In this document: in pieces, positions 20,184-28,775 of the stretch
Position numbering within the stretch: position 1 is the first letter of the stretch
Layout of the letters: the number at the start of each line of letters is the position of its first letter
Origin: Alteromonas sp. LMIT006
Lineage (GTDB): Bacteria; Pseudomonadota; Gammaproteobacteria; Enterobacterales; Alteromonadaceae
DNA length: 64,000 nucleotides
Assembly: GCF_024300645.1 (NCBI RefSeq)
Contig: NZ_CP101291.1
Location: 2,046,001 to 2,110,000, forward strand
Direction of reading: 5' to 3'
Position numbers and translations under genes: made by a program
The notes under the pieces: model-generated
What the model was told of the DNA's origin: nothing
The model's database searches: none
The model's input: the letters and a program-made list of their open reading frames with translations, nothing else

Positions 20184-20212
20184 ATTATATATGCAGACTC
20201 GCAAATGATCTA
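20184..20212 (-). promoter_or_regulatory. Probable carAB promoter
   Basis: A perfect TATAAT on the minus strand (20189-20184) lies 40 bases upstream of the leader ORF start. The -35 region at 17-base spacing reads TAGATC, a poor match, so activation or an additional site may be needed. The surrounding stretch between carA and dapB is about 300 bases, AT-rich toward dapB (20220-20300), and otherwise shows only the leader structures described here. Confidence 0.5.
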
Positions 20213-20325
20213 GTAAAAATATGAAAATTTAGTAAAACAAAGGCTTTCATTAATTTTTTATGCGAAGCTTGTAAAAGTCATGTTAAACCCATGCTAAATC
20301 AGGCGTTTTAAACTGCTTTTATTTC

Positions 20326-21126
20326 TTATAAACCAAGCACATCCATCATTGAATAGAGCCCTGGCGGTTGCTTTTTGACCCATTTAGCGGCTCGTACTGC
20401 GCCTTTCGCAAAAGTCATCCGGCTTGATGCTTTATGAGTCAGTTCAATACGCTCACCAATGTCTGCAAACAATACGGTATGATCCCCTACTACGTCGCCA
20501 CCACGCACGGTCGCATAGCCAATCGTTTGTTGGTCACGCTCGCCTGTGTGTCCCTCGCGCCCGTATATAGCAACTTCATCATGATTTCTATCGATGGCAT
20601 GAGCAATACCTTTACCAAGAGCCAAGGCTGTACCAGATGGTGCATCAATTTTGTGTCTGTGATGCGCTTCTATGATCTCGATATCTGCGCTCTCCCCCAT
20701 TACCTGAGCCGTTTGTTGGGCAAGTTTAATAAGCAGATTAACACCTACGCTGTAATTGGCAGCAAAGACAATCGGAATGTGTTCCGACGCTTTGTGCAAA
20801 GCGGTTTCTTGTTCTAAACTGAGTCCTGTGGTACCAATTACAATAGGCAACTTATGCTGAATGCACCAATCCAAATGGGTAGACAACACTGTCGGCAAAG
20901 TAAAGTCGATCACAACGTCTAAACCCATGATTTGCGTGTTATTTAACGTGTCTAGGTTGACGTTTAGGGGCGTAATCCCAACTGCCACACCCGCGTCAAT
21001 ACCTAACAAAGGTGATGCTTCACGCACCGTGCCACTGTGCAATGACGTTTGCGGATCTTCCGCTACGGCCGTGATCAAATTCCGCCCCATCCGACCATTG
21101 GCACCTAACACACTGATACTTAACAT
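20326..21126 (-). CDS. dapB: 4-hydroxy-tetrahydrodipicolinate reductase
   Basis: DapB reduces the DapA product with NAD(P)H in lysine and diaminopimelate synthesis. The N-terminal Rossmann motif is VLGANGRMGR, the catalytic segment IEAHHRHKIDAPSGTAL holds the conserved His and Lys, and the C terminus is LYSMMDVLGL. The 266 residues are typical. Its position just upstream of carAB on the same strand is the order seen in many gammaproteobacteria. The 139-base gap to the divergent ydbS-like gene presumably holds promoters for both. Confidence 0.97.
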   Translation of the reverse strand: MLSISVLGANGRMGRNLITAVAEDPQTSLHSGTVREASPLLGIDAGVAVGITPLNVNLDTLNNTQIMGLDVVIDFTLPTVLSTHLDWCIQHKLPIVIGTTGLSLEQETALHKASEHIPIVFAANYSVGVNLLIKLAQQTAQVMGESADIEIIEAHHRHKIDAPSGTALALGKGIAHAIDRNHDEVAIYGREGHTGERDQQTIGYATVRGGDVVGDHTVLFADIGERIELTHKASSRMTFAKGAVRAAKWVKKQPPGLYSMMDVLGL

Positions 21127-21265
21127 AAACCCTCTTGATACAACTGTTTACAAAACCCAACCTTGAGACAGGTTTTCTTTTACAAAATTTGCGCCATAAT
21201 AACACGAATAACGGTCGATATGAGAGCGGATGTGTCTGCAATCATATATTTGTAAGGAAGGTTAA

Positions 21266-21847
21266 ATGACGACTCACACTGACGCTGAAACATTTGAAAC
21301 ACCGGATCAAGAAATCGGTTTTAGTAATCGTGTGATTACCAATGCTGATGGAACCACTATTCATTCTCCTGATATCACTCATATTTCTGCAGATTACCCA
21401 GGTATCAGCCTGCTAGTAGGTCTGTCGGTAGTCGCAGTACTCAGCATTGTCATACTTGGCCTCATTTTTCAGCCCTACTTCGCTCTACCGGAAAAGCTTG
21501 AATATTGGGGTATTCGCATCTGGGGAGGAATTGCGTTGCTATGGTGTCTACTTGAGGCTTATGAATACGGTGCCAACAAACGATTAGGCTATTGTTTACG
21601 AGAACAAGACATTACGATGTTCAAAGGGTGGCTATTTTGCAAAATCAGCACCCAACCCATCTGTCGTATTCAACACATTGAAGTGAAGCAAGGCCCTATT
21701 GACCGCAAAACGGGTTTAGCAAAATTACATGTGTTCAGTGCGGGAGATTTGACTCAAACCTTTATCATTCCTGGACTAGAAAAGGACAAAGCTGAATTCA
21801 TTCGCAACACCATTTTACAGCATAAGGAGTTACACCAACGTGGCTGA
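21266..21847 (+). CDS. YdbS-like PH-domain (bPH2) membrane protein
   Basis: 193 residues: a soluble N-terminal part of about 45 residues, two membrane helices (around residues 48-70 and 85-95), then one bacterial PH domain of the DUF304/bPH2 type (YCLREQDITMFKGWLFCKISTQPICRIQHIEVKQGP). It resembles B. subtilis YdbS. AAGGAAGG lies just before the ATG. The second gene of the pair starts eight bases before its stop. Such pairs are common, but their molecular role is not well defined; B. subtilis YdbST has been linked to bacteriocin resistance (recalled, unverified). Confidence 0.82.
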   Translation: MTTHTDAETFETPDQEIGFSNRVITNADGTTIHSPDITHISADYPGISLLVGLSVVAVLSIVILGLIFQPYFALPEKLEYWGIRIWGGIALLWCLLEAYEYGANKRLGYCLREQDITMFKGWLFCKISTQPICRIQHIEVKQGPIDRKTGLAKLHVFSAGDLTQTFIIPGLEKDKAEFIRNTILQHKELHQRG

Positions 21848-23399
21848 ATTATCGCAAAGCTTGCCTGAAGGTAATTCTGGCATACAGGGTGAATGGTCAC
21901 AAGTGGCGCCAATTGGGATCTTGTATTTTATTCAAAAATTCATTGTGATTGTGGTGAACAATGTCTTCTACATGTTGCCCATCTTATTTGTACTGTGGGA
22001 TAAAATCAAAGCCAACCCATGGATTGCGGTGTTAATTTTTGCTGGCATTTTGGGACTCTTAATCGGTTTTGCAGTGCTCTCGTTTGTGTTTTTTCGATAC
22101 CGGTTGTTTGACGGATCCGTTGAAGTAAAAAGCGGGATTATTTTCAAAAAACACATTAACTTGCCATTTAATCGTATTCAAAATGTCAAAATTGAACAGC
22201 CGTTTTACTATCGTCCCTTTGGCTTCGCTTCGCTTGCTTTTGACTCTGGTGGCTCACTTAATCAAGAAGCGCGTTTAATCGCTTTGCGCCTGAAAGATGC
22301 GCAACATCTTCGCAAGCAAATCAGTGAGGTGGCCACCGAGACAGATAATACTCAAACCATCAGCGAAACTATTACAAACACCTCCAAGGTAGAGGCGCCA
22401 TCGGATGAAACAGTGATCAACACTCGCACCGTTGGCGATCTCGCGATGCATGGTGTGACCTCTAACCGCATATATTTGTTGCTGGCTTTCATAGCGCCTT
22501 TTCTTGATGAAATCATTGAGTACTTTAGCGGCAAATTTGCAGGCTGGGGCCTCAATATTCAAAGTCACATCGAAAATGATCCGACTTGGCAGATAGGCTT
22601 GTACATGGTTGGTCTCTTTTTGTTATTTTTAGGGATCATGACCGTTCTATCTATCATTGGTGCGGTTATCCTATTTTGGGGATTTACGTTGAGTAAAACT
22701 CATGAAAAATTCATACGTCGCAGTGGCTTGATTAATCGACATGAGGTAGCAGTACCGATCAGCCGCATACAAGTTGCCATCATGAAGCAAGACTGGCTGG
22801 ATACGATATTTGGTAGGATTAATTTGCGCCTGGATCAACTCAACGCTCAAGCCAATGTCGCGAATCCGGAAGCATTAGCCAATAAATTAATGGTGCCTTC
22901 TGTTTTTGCATATCAATGCAGAGATATCTTAGCCCACGTCTTTCCTGAGCATCGTCTGCACGACACGCCATTTTTAGCCATTAAAAAGATGTTCATCATT
23001 CGCTTTGTATTATGGCTTGTGTTGCCTATTACCATCGGTTTAGCCGTTCTGTTTGCGTATCATAATGACCCAAATTGGCTTGCGCTATTGATGACGCCTG
23101 TTGTTTTGACAGCCTTAATTTGGCTGCGTTGGAAACGCTGGGGATTTGCCTATACCGATGATTATCTGTATATCAAAAAAGGCTTGTTTGGCGTAGATAG
23201 ATACTGCATTCCAGTTCATAAAATACAACGTGTCGCTATTTCTCAGAGTTATTGGATGCGTCGCAGTCAGGTAGCGTCTATCAAGTTTTATCTGGCATCC
23301 GGGAGCTACAGTATTCCATTGATCGACGAGACAGTTGCCAAACAGCTCCAATCTGTGATTTTATATCAAGTAGAATCACAGGCACGTTCATGGATGTAA
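21840..23399 (+). CDS. YdbT-like protein with multiple PH (bPH2) domains
   Basis: 519 residues with three repeats of a helix pair followed by a bPH2 domain: about residues 35-130 (FRYRLFDGSVEVKSGIIFKK), 240-350 (FIRRSGLINRHEVAVPISRIQ) and 375-510 (YTDDYLYIKKGLFGVDRYCIPVHKIQ). The recurring basic/aromatic pattern after each helix pair marks the repeats. The start is GTG at 21840, overlapping the ydbS-like gene by eight bases, with AAGGAG 11 bases upstream, so the two are translationally linked and probably form one membrane complex. Confidence 0.82.
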   Translation: MAELSQSLPEGNSGIQGEWSQVAPIGILYFIQKFIVIVVNNVFYMLPILFVLWDKIKANPWIAVLIFAGILGLLIGFAVLSFVFFRYRLFDGSVEVKSGIIFKKHINLPFNRIQNVKIEQPFYYRPFGFASLAFDSGGSLNQEARLIALRLKDAQHLRKQISEVATETDNTQTISETITNTSKVEAPSDETVINTRTVGDLAMHGVTSNRIYLLLAFIAPFLDEIIEYFSGKFAGWGLNIQSHIENDPTWQIGLYMVGLFLLFLGIMTVLSIIGAVILFWGFTLSKTHEKFIRRSGLINRHEVAVPISRIQVAIMKQDWLDTIFGRINLRLDQLNAQANVANPEALANKLMVPSVFAYQCRDILAHVFPEHRLHDTPFLAIKKMFIIRFVLWLVLPITIGLAVLFAYHNDPNWLALLMTPVVLTALIWLRWKRWGFAYTDDYLYIKKGLFGVDRYCIPVHKIQRVAISQSYWMRRSQVASIKFYLASGSYSIPLIDETVAKQLQSVILYQVESQARSWM

Positions 23400-23403
23400 G
23401 TTA

Positions 23404-24099
23404 ATGAATACAAATCATTCACGCGTATGGGACATCTATACCCGACTGTTTCATTGGTTGCTGGTCACTGGCATTGCCTACCAATACTACTCAGCAGAAA
23501 TAGCAGATACCGCAATTGATAACCATGCTTTGGTTGGTTATGGGCTCTTAGGCCTAATTATATGGCGGGTATTGTGGGGTCTAATCGGTCCAGTTCCAGC
23601 TCGATTTAGCACATTTCTATCCCATCCTAGGGCGTTAATCAAGTATGTAAAAGCCTCGCCAAAGCCGATCTTCGCAACGCACAATCCATTGGGCGCGTGT
23701 GCAGTCGTCTTGTTTTTGTTGTTCATCTCGCTTCAAGCTATCTCTGGTTTGTTTATGACGGATGATATTTTGTTTACTGGGGTCTTACACAATTGGTTAT
23801 CAAGTGCTATGACTGAGTCCATTATGTGGTTTCACAACAATGCCTTTAACCTGTTATTGGTTCTGATTGGCGTTCATGTATTTGCAGTTATGGTGCATGT
23901 CAAAACCACCGAGCCATATCTCATCAAAGCGATGTTCGACGGGAATAAACCCAATCACCAATATGCCGTGACATACGACTGGAGAATGCACATGAAATGC
24001 TTGATATGTATTGCGATAAGCGCGGTAAAGGTCTACTTGCTCGTCAACCATGTGCCAGATTGGTTGGGAGTGGAGCCCGAAGACCTATTTGATTTTTAG
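23404..24099 (+). CDS. Cytochrome b561-type di-heme membrane protein
   Basis: 231 residues, four to five membrane helices of the cytochrome b561 / Ni-Fe hydrogenase b-type fold. Likely heme-binding His residues lie in TRLFHWLLVTG, DNHALVGYG, WFHNNAF and GVHVFAVMVHVKT. It follows the ydbT-like gene by four bases. It faces the gene for a periplasmic cytochrome c', with only 11 bases between their stops, a pairing that suggests electron passage from quinol through the b-type cytochrome to the c-type one (inference). Confidence 0.88.
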   Translation: MNTNHSRVWDIYTRLFHWLLVTGIAYQYYSAEIADTAIDNHALVGYGLLGLIIWRVLWGLIGPVPARFSTFLSHPRALIKYVKASPKPIFATHNPLGACAVVLFLLFISLQAISGLFMTDDILFTGVLHNWLSSAMTESIMWFHNNAFNLLLVLIGVHVFAVMVHVKTTEPYLIKAMFDGNKPNHQYAVTYDWRMHMKCLICIAISAVKVYLLVNHVPDWLGVEPEDLFDF

Positions 24100-24110
24100 C
24101 TTACAATTGT

Positions 24111-24575
24111 TTAATCCGCCTTATAATCGTCATGACAAGCTTTACAAGTGCCAAAAATTGCGCGCATTTTGCCAACATATTCATCTGATTTTTTGTTTTG
24201 CACAGCATCAAGTAATTCTTTTGACTTAGTCGTCATATTTTGGGCTTTTTGGTTAAAGTCGCCTTGGTTATCCCATATTTTATCTAACGCACTGGTTTGG
24301 ACATCATTATTGCGTGTGTCTGCGACAAAATAATCAGGAAGCATTAGTGACAGCTGATGTAATCGCGTGGCATTTTTTTCAATTAATGCTTCATCAATTG
24401 GCATTTGTCCTTTGGCCATTGCGCCAAAAGGCCCTACATTGCTTTTGACAAGTTGAAAAATACTTTTGCGAAACTCAACTGCGTTTTTAGCTTGTTTGTC
24501 GCTAAGTGCTGCACTAGTCGAAAAAGAGGCAAGCAATATAGTGGATGCAGTGATAAGTGTTACGGATTTGAGCAT
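24111..24575 (-). CDS. Periplasmic cytochrome c' / c556 family
   Basis: About 154 residues with a signal peptide (MLKSVTLITASTILLASFS...). A single heme site CKACHDDY lies near the C terminus, as in the four-helix cytochrome c'/c556 family; N-terminal VEFRKSIFQLVKSNVGPFGAMAKGQ carries the distal-side Met region. ATG at 24575 is chosen over an upstream start at 24593 because it begins the signal peptide and follows AGGGA. Such proteins bind nitric oxide or pass electrons; here it probably partners with the convergent cytochrome b561. Confidence 0.88.
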   Translation of the reverse strand: MLKSVTLITASTILLASFSTSAALSDKQAKNAVEFRKSIFQLVKSNVGPFGAMAKGQMPIDEALIEKNATRLHQLSLMLPDYFVADTRNNDVQTSALDKIWDNQGDFNQKAQNMTTKSKELLDAVQNKKSDEYVGKMRAIFGTCKACHDDYKAD

Positions 24576-24623
24576 GAAATGTTCCCTATTCAAGGTGATT
24601 TATTATTTTTATACAGTCTAAAA

Positions 24624-24658
24624 CAAAAAAAGGTGCGATTTCTAGAGAAAATCACACC
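24624..24658 (-). terminator. Rho-independent terminator after dnaJ
   Basis: On the minus strand GGTGTGATTT pairs with AAATCGCACC (one G-U) around a seven-base loop, followed by TTTTTTTGTTT. It lies about 27 bases after the dnaJ stop and ends the chaperone operon. Confidence 0.88.
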
Positions 24659-24684
24659 GTTATTACATTTTTTGAAGACAACGT

Positions 24685-25821
24685 CTAGTTGGTTAAATCG
24701 TCAAAAAACTTTTTAACCCCGTCGAAGAAGCCTTGCTCTTTTGGACGATGCTTAGCTACTGTGCCATCCATTGATGCTTCAAATTCTTCAAGCAACGCTT
24801 TTTGTTTACTCGACAGATTGACTGGTGTTTCGATCACCACTTTACACATCAAGTCGCCAACAACATTCGAGCGAACGGATTTAACCCCCTTACCACGCAG
24901 GCGGAACATCCGTCCAGTCTGAGTTTCTGGTGATACTTTGAGTTTTACTTTGCCATCAAGTGTTGGGACCTGAATATCGCCACCAAGGGCCGCGGTAGTA
25001 AAGCTCAAAGGCACTTCACAATACAAGTTATTGCCATCTCGCTGAAAGATTTCATGCTCGCGCACGTGAACTTGTACATATAGATCACCAGAAGGCGCAC
25101 CCATTTCACCGGCTTCCCCCTCGCCAGATAAACGAATGCGATCGCCAGTATCCACACCAGCAGGGACTTTGACTGACAAGGTCTTGGTCTTTTCTTTGCG
25201 ACCTCGACCGCGACACTCGCCACAAGGGTCGCTGATCACTTTACCTTTACCGCCACACGTTGGACAAGTTTGTTGTACAGCGAAGAAACCCTGACGCATT
25301 TGCACCTGACCACTGCCATGACAGGTTGAGCAATTCTTAGGTGACGTACCAGGTTTAGCACCTGAACCATCACAAGGTTCACAGCTGACTAGAGTTGGTA
25401 CCTGAATTTCAATTTCTTTGCCACGCACAGCTTCTTCAAGAGATAATTCAAGGTTATAGCGCAAATCGCTACCACTGCGCGCACGTGAGCGACCGCCACC
25501 GCGACCACCACCAAAAATATCGCCAAAGACATCACCAAAGATATCACCAAAATCAGCGCCACCAGCACCACCTCCACCAAAGCCACCACGGCTTGGATCG
25601 AATGCAGCATGCCCATATTGGTCATACGCAGCTCGCTTTTGATCATCGGTGAGCACTTCAACGGCTTCTTGGATTTCTTTGAATTTTTCTTCCATGCCTT
25701 TGTCGCCCTGAGTACGATCAGGGTGATACTTCATTGCGAGCTTTTTATAAGCTTTTTTAATTTCGCGTTCAGTCGCCGATTTACTGACACCTAGAACTTC
25801 ATAATAGTCTCGTTTAGACAT
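24685..25821 (-). CDS. dnaJ: Chaperone DnaJ (Hsp40)
   Basis: The co-chaperone that delivers clients to DnaK and triggers its ATPase. It has 378 residues: J domain with the HPD motif (KYHPDRTQ), a Gly/Phe-rich linker, a zinc-binding domain with four CxxCxGxG repeats ([32 protein letters not shown]), two client-binding beta domains and a C-terminal dimerisation segment. It is the last gene of grpE-dnaK-dnaJ, separated from dnaK by 109 bases that contain two hairpins. Confidence 0.98.
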   Translation of the reverse strand: MSKRDYYEVLGVSKSATEREIKKAYKKLAMKYHPDRTQGDKGMEEKFKEIQEAVEVLTDDQKRAAYDQYGHAAFDPSRGGFGGGGAGGADFGDIFGDVFGDIFGGGRGGGRSRARSGSDLRYNLELSLEEAVRGKEIEIQVPTLVSCEPCDGSGAKPGTSPKNCSTCHGSGQVQMRQGFFAVQQTCPTCGGKGKVISDPCGECRGRGRKEKTKTLSVKVPAGVDTGDRIRLSGEGEAGEMGAPSGDLYVQVHVREHEIFQRDGNNLYCEVPLSFTTAALGGDIQVPTLDGKVKLKVSPETQTGRMFRLRGKGVKSVRSNVVGDLMCKVVIETPVNLSSKQKALLEEFEASMDGTVAKHRPKEQGFFDGVKKFFDDLTN

Positions 25822-25846
25822 GCAACTTTCTCATTCTCGTTTCACA

Positions 25847-25917
25847 AACAAAGCGCAGTACGGTCAGGCAGCTGCGCTTTGTTTTTCAATTAGAGCAGAT
25901 ACTACTGAGGTATCTGC
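25847..25917 (-). other. Two tandem hairpins between dnaK and dnaJ
   Basis: Just after dnaK, GCAGATAC (25895-25902) and GTATCTGC (25910-25917) form an eight-pair stem. Then AACAAAGCGCAG (25847-25858) and CTGCGCTTTGTT (25872-25883) form a twelve-pair stem followed on the minus strand by TTTGTTTGTG-like sequence. Either could be a partial terminator or an mRNA end-protecting structure that lowers dnaJ expression relative to dnaK. Confidence 0.6.
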
Positions 25918-25930
25918 GTATTTTTAACGA

Positions 25931-27862
25931 TTATTTTTTATCGTCTTTGACTTCTTCAAACTCAGCATCAACTACATCGTCATCTGCTTTTTTGGCAGTT
26001 TGCGCGTCTGCTTCTGGCGCTTCTGCACCACCACCTTGCGCTGCCGCTTGTGCTTGAGCAATTTCCATCAACTTAGCCGAGGCTTCGATCAATGCTTGCG
26101 TTTTGGCTTCGATTTCCGCCTTGTCATCACTTTTAGAGGCGCTCTCTAGGTCGCTAATAGCAGCTTCGATCTTAGTCTTTTCATCTTCTGGTAACGCATC
26201 ACCCGCTTCTTCAATTTGTTTCTTGATAGAAGAGACCATACCGTCAGCAGAATTACGTGCTTGAACGAGTTCTTCAAACTTCGCATCCGCTTCTTTATTG
26301 GCTTCAGCGTCTTGTACCATTTGATTGATTTCGTCTTCTGACAAACCTGAAGAGGCTTTAATTGTGATCTTCTGTTCTGTACCCGTATCTTTGTCTTTCG
26401 CTGATACGTGTAAGATACCATCTGCATCAATATCAAACGTTACTTCAATTTGTGGTACACCGCGCGCTGCTGGACGAATACCTTCTAGGTTAAATTGACC
26501 TAGTGACTTGTTACCAGAAGCTTGCTTACGTTCACCTTGCAACACGTGAACGGTTACCGCTGATTGGTTATCTTCTGCAGTTGAGAAGGTTTGAGACTTC
26601 TTCGTCGGAATGGTCGTGTTCTTCTCAATCAGTGCCGTCATTACGCCACCCATGGTTTCAATACCTAATGATAATGGCGTCACGTCAAGCAATAGTACGT
26701 CTTTCACATCACCCGATAATACACCACCTTGAATCGCTGCACCGGTTGCTACCGCTTCATCAGGGTTAACGTCTTTGCGTGGCTCTTTGCCAAAGAAATC
26801 CGCTACGTATTTTTGCACAAGAGGCATACGTGTTTGACCACCAACCAATATGATGTCATTCACATCAGAAACCGATAAATCGGCATCCACAAGTGCTTGT
26901 TTGACTGGTTCTAAAGACGCTTTCACCATATCTTCGACCAGTGATTCCAGCTTCGCACGGGTGATTTTGATTGCCATGTGCTTAGGCCCAGACGCATCTG
27001 CTGTAATGTATGGCAAGTTCACTTCAGTTTGCTGCGCAGAAGACAATTCGATTTTGGCTTTTTCGCCCGCTTCTTTTAAACGCTGCATGGCAAGGGGGTC
27101 TTTTCTCAGATCAACGCCCTGCTCTTTTTTGAACTCGTCTACTAAATAGTTGATAACACGGTTATCGAAGTCTTCACCACCTAGGTGAGTATCACCATTA
27201 GTCGCAAGTACTTCAAACGTGTGTTCACCGTCCACTTCATCAATTTCGATGATAGAAATATCAAAAGTACCACCACCTAAGTCATAGACTGCAACCACAT
27301 TGTCGCCAGATTTTTTGTCCATACCATAAGCCAATGCCGCAGCAGTTGGCTCATTGATAATGCGCTTAACTTCTAAACCAGCGATGCGACCTGCATCTTT
27401 GGTTGCTTGACGTTGGGCATCGTTAAAGTAGGCAGGAACGGTAATAACTGCACCTGTCACCGGTTCACCAAGAAAGTCTTCTGCGGTTTTCTTCATCTTT
27501 TTTAAGACTTCAGCAGAAATTTGCGGCGGTGCCATCTTTTCATCTTTTGCTTGCACCCAAGCATCACCATTATCGGCTTTAATGATTTGGAATGGCATGA
27601 TGTCGATGTCTTTTTGCACTTCTTTATCTTCGAAGCGACGACCAATTAAACGCTTAATCGCAAACAACGTGTTTTGTGGATTGGTAACTGCCTGACGTTT
27701 CGCCGCAGCACCAACTAATGTTTCGCCATCGTTAGTGTAAGCGATGACAGATGGAGTTGTGCGATCGCCTTCCGCGTTTTCAATGACTTTTGCCTTGTCG
27801 CCGTCTAATACCGCAACACATGAGTTAGTTGTACCTAAGTCAATACCAATGATTTTACCCAT
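25931..27862 (-). CDS. dnaK: Chaperone DnaK (Hsp70)
   Basis: The ATP-driven Hsp70 chaperone. It has 643 residues: nucleotide-binding domain from [17 protein letters not shown], with [13 protein letters not shown] and [10 protein letters not shown]; the interdomain linker [12 protein letters not shown]; the substrate domain; and an acidic C-terminal tail ([15 protein letters not shown]) ending in KK after the EEVKD motif that interacts with the protein-folding machinery. GAGGAAA lies before the ATG. It has its own sigma-32-like promoter in the gap after grpE. Confidence 0.98.
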   Translation of the reverse strand: MGKIIGIDLGTTNSCVAVLDGDKAKVIENAEGDRTTPSVIAYTNDGETLVGAAAKRQAVTNPQNTLFAIKRLIGRRFEDKEVQKDIDIMPFQIIKADNGDAWVQAKDEKMAPPQISAEVLKKMKKTAEDFLGEPVTGAVITVPAYFNDAQRQATKDAGRIAGLEVKRIINEPTAAALAYGMDKKSGDNVVAVYDLGGGTFDISIIEIDEVDGEHTFEVLATNGDTHLGGEDFDNRVINYLVDEFKKEQGVDLRKDPLAMQRLKEAGEKAKIELSSAQQTEVNLPYITADASGPKHMAIKITRAKLESLVEDMVKASLEPVKQALVDADLSVSDVNDIILVGGQTRMPLVQKYVADFFGKEPRKDVNPDEAVATGAAIQGGVLSGDVKDVLLLDVTPLSLGIETMGGVMTALIEKNTTIPTKKSQTFSTAEDNQSAVTVHVLQGERKQASGNKSLGQFNLEGIRPAARGVPQIEVTFDIDADGILHVSAKDKDTGTEQKITIKASSGLSEDEINQMVQDAEANKEADAKFEELVQARNSADGMVSSIKKQIEEAGDALPEDEKTKIEAAISDLESASKSDDKAEIEAKTQALIEASAKLMEIAQAQAAAQGGGAEAPEADAQTAKKADDDVVDAEFEEVKDDKK

Positions 27863-27904
27863 TGCAATTTCCTCAAAAAATTCTGGTTTTAAATACTTAC
27901 TTTC

Positions 27905-27933
27905 TTAATAGGGTTGTTAATTGCACTTTCAAG
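27905..27933 (-). promoter_or_regulatory. Sigma-32-like heat-shock promoter for dnaK
   Basis: CTTGAA (minus strand 27933-27928) and CCCTATTAA (27913-27905) are 14 bases apart, close to the sigma-32 consensus CTTGAA-N13-17-CCCCATnT. The -35 is embedded in a small palindrome (GCACTT-GA-AAGTGC, 27923-27936) that may also form a hairpin after grpE. Confidence 0.6.
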
Positions 27934-27950
27934 TGCCAACCTATAAAAAA

Positions 27951-28616
27951 TTACGCTTCAACGTCGATTGGATTGGCGGGTGCTTGTGACACCATCACCA
28001 TGGCCGGACGTAATAAACGGCCATTAATTTCATATCCCTTTTGCACCACTGCAATAACCGTATTCGGTGGTACTTCCGCACTTTCTTGCATAGACATGGC
28101 TTGATGCTGTTCAGGGTTAAACGCTTCGCCTTGTGGGTCAAGCACAACCAATCCGTGCTTAGTGACCGTGTCATTGAACGTCTTCTGTGTTAACTCAAGC
28201 CCTTCAAGTACTGGCTTTAATGCTTCGTTACTTGGATCGGCATAACGTACGGCTTGATCTAAGCTATCGATGACAGGAAGCAAATCACCAGCAAATTTTT
28301 CTAATGCAAATTTGCGCGCTTTATCAATCTCGGTTTCAGCACGACGTTTGGCGTTTTCACCTTCTGCTAAGGCTCGCAATGCCCCTTCTTTTTGATCGTG
28401 CAATGCTTGTTGCGCTTGAGCTAACTGAGCTTGTAACTCAGAGATTTGTGCGTCTTTAGGATCGATTTCAACTACCTCTGCGGTGTCTGTATTCTCAGGT
28501 TTCTGTGCCGTATCAGCAGATACATCACTGTTTTGTACATCAGATACTTGTTCTTCTGCTACCTGAGATTGCTCTTCTTGAGTTTGGTCATTTTGCGGTT
28601 CTTTTGACTCGCTCAT
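27951..28616 (-). CDS. grpE: Nucleotide exchange factor GrpE
   Basis: GrpE releases ADP from DnaK. It has 221 residues from the ATG at 28616, chosen because GGAGG lies six to seven bases upstream; a longer frame from 28685 would start upstream of the heat-shock promoter and is rejected. It has an acidic, Gln-rich N-terminal region, a long coiled coil ([20 protein letters not shown]) and the C-terminal beta domain with [36 protein letters not shown], the GrpE signature. It heads the grpE-dnaK-dnaJ operon. Confidence 0.97.
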   Translation of the reverse strand: MSESKEPQNDQTQEEQSQVAEEQVSDVQNSDVSADTAQKPENTDTAEVVEIDPKDAQISELQAQLAQAQQALHDQKEGALRALAEGENAKRRAETEIDKARKFALEKFAGDLLPVIDSLDQAVRYADPSNEALKPVLEGLELTQKTFNDTVTKHGLVVLDPQGEAFNPEQHQAMSMQESAEVPPNTVIAVVQKGYEINGRLLRPAMVMVSQAPANPIDVEA

Positions 28617-28654
28617 GCTTGCCTCCAAATAACGTTTAGCTTGATTTCGTTGAT

Positions 28655-28682
28655 AAATGGGGATAATTTTTTGGACTTCAAG
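28655..28682 (-). promoter_or_regulatory. Sigma-32 heat-shock promoter for grpE
   Basis: CTTGAA (minus strand 28682-28677), 14 bases, then CCCCATTT (28662-28655): a perfect match to the sigma-32 consensus. Transcription would start about 30 bases before the grpE ATG. Confidence 0.88.
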
Positions 28683-28775
28683 CATCTTTGTCTAGTTAAC
28701 CCTTATTTTTTTAAGGAAATGTGATAGTGTGAGTGCATGAATGTGGTGGAATGAAACTAAACAACTGGATATGAC

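Noticed and set aside
20250-20270. ArgR-box-like AT-rich palindrome (CAT...ATG arms) upstream of carA
   Set aside because: Only the outer arms resemble an ARG box and the spacing is not convincing. ArgR control of carAB is plausible but not supported by this sequence alone.
21127-21265. Possible lysine riboswitch before dapB
   Set aside because: The gap is only 139 bases, is shared with a divergent gene, and shows none of the multi-helix core expected.
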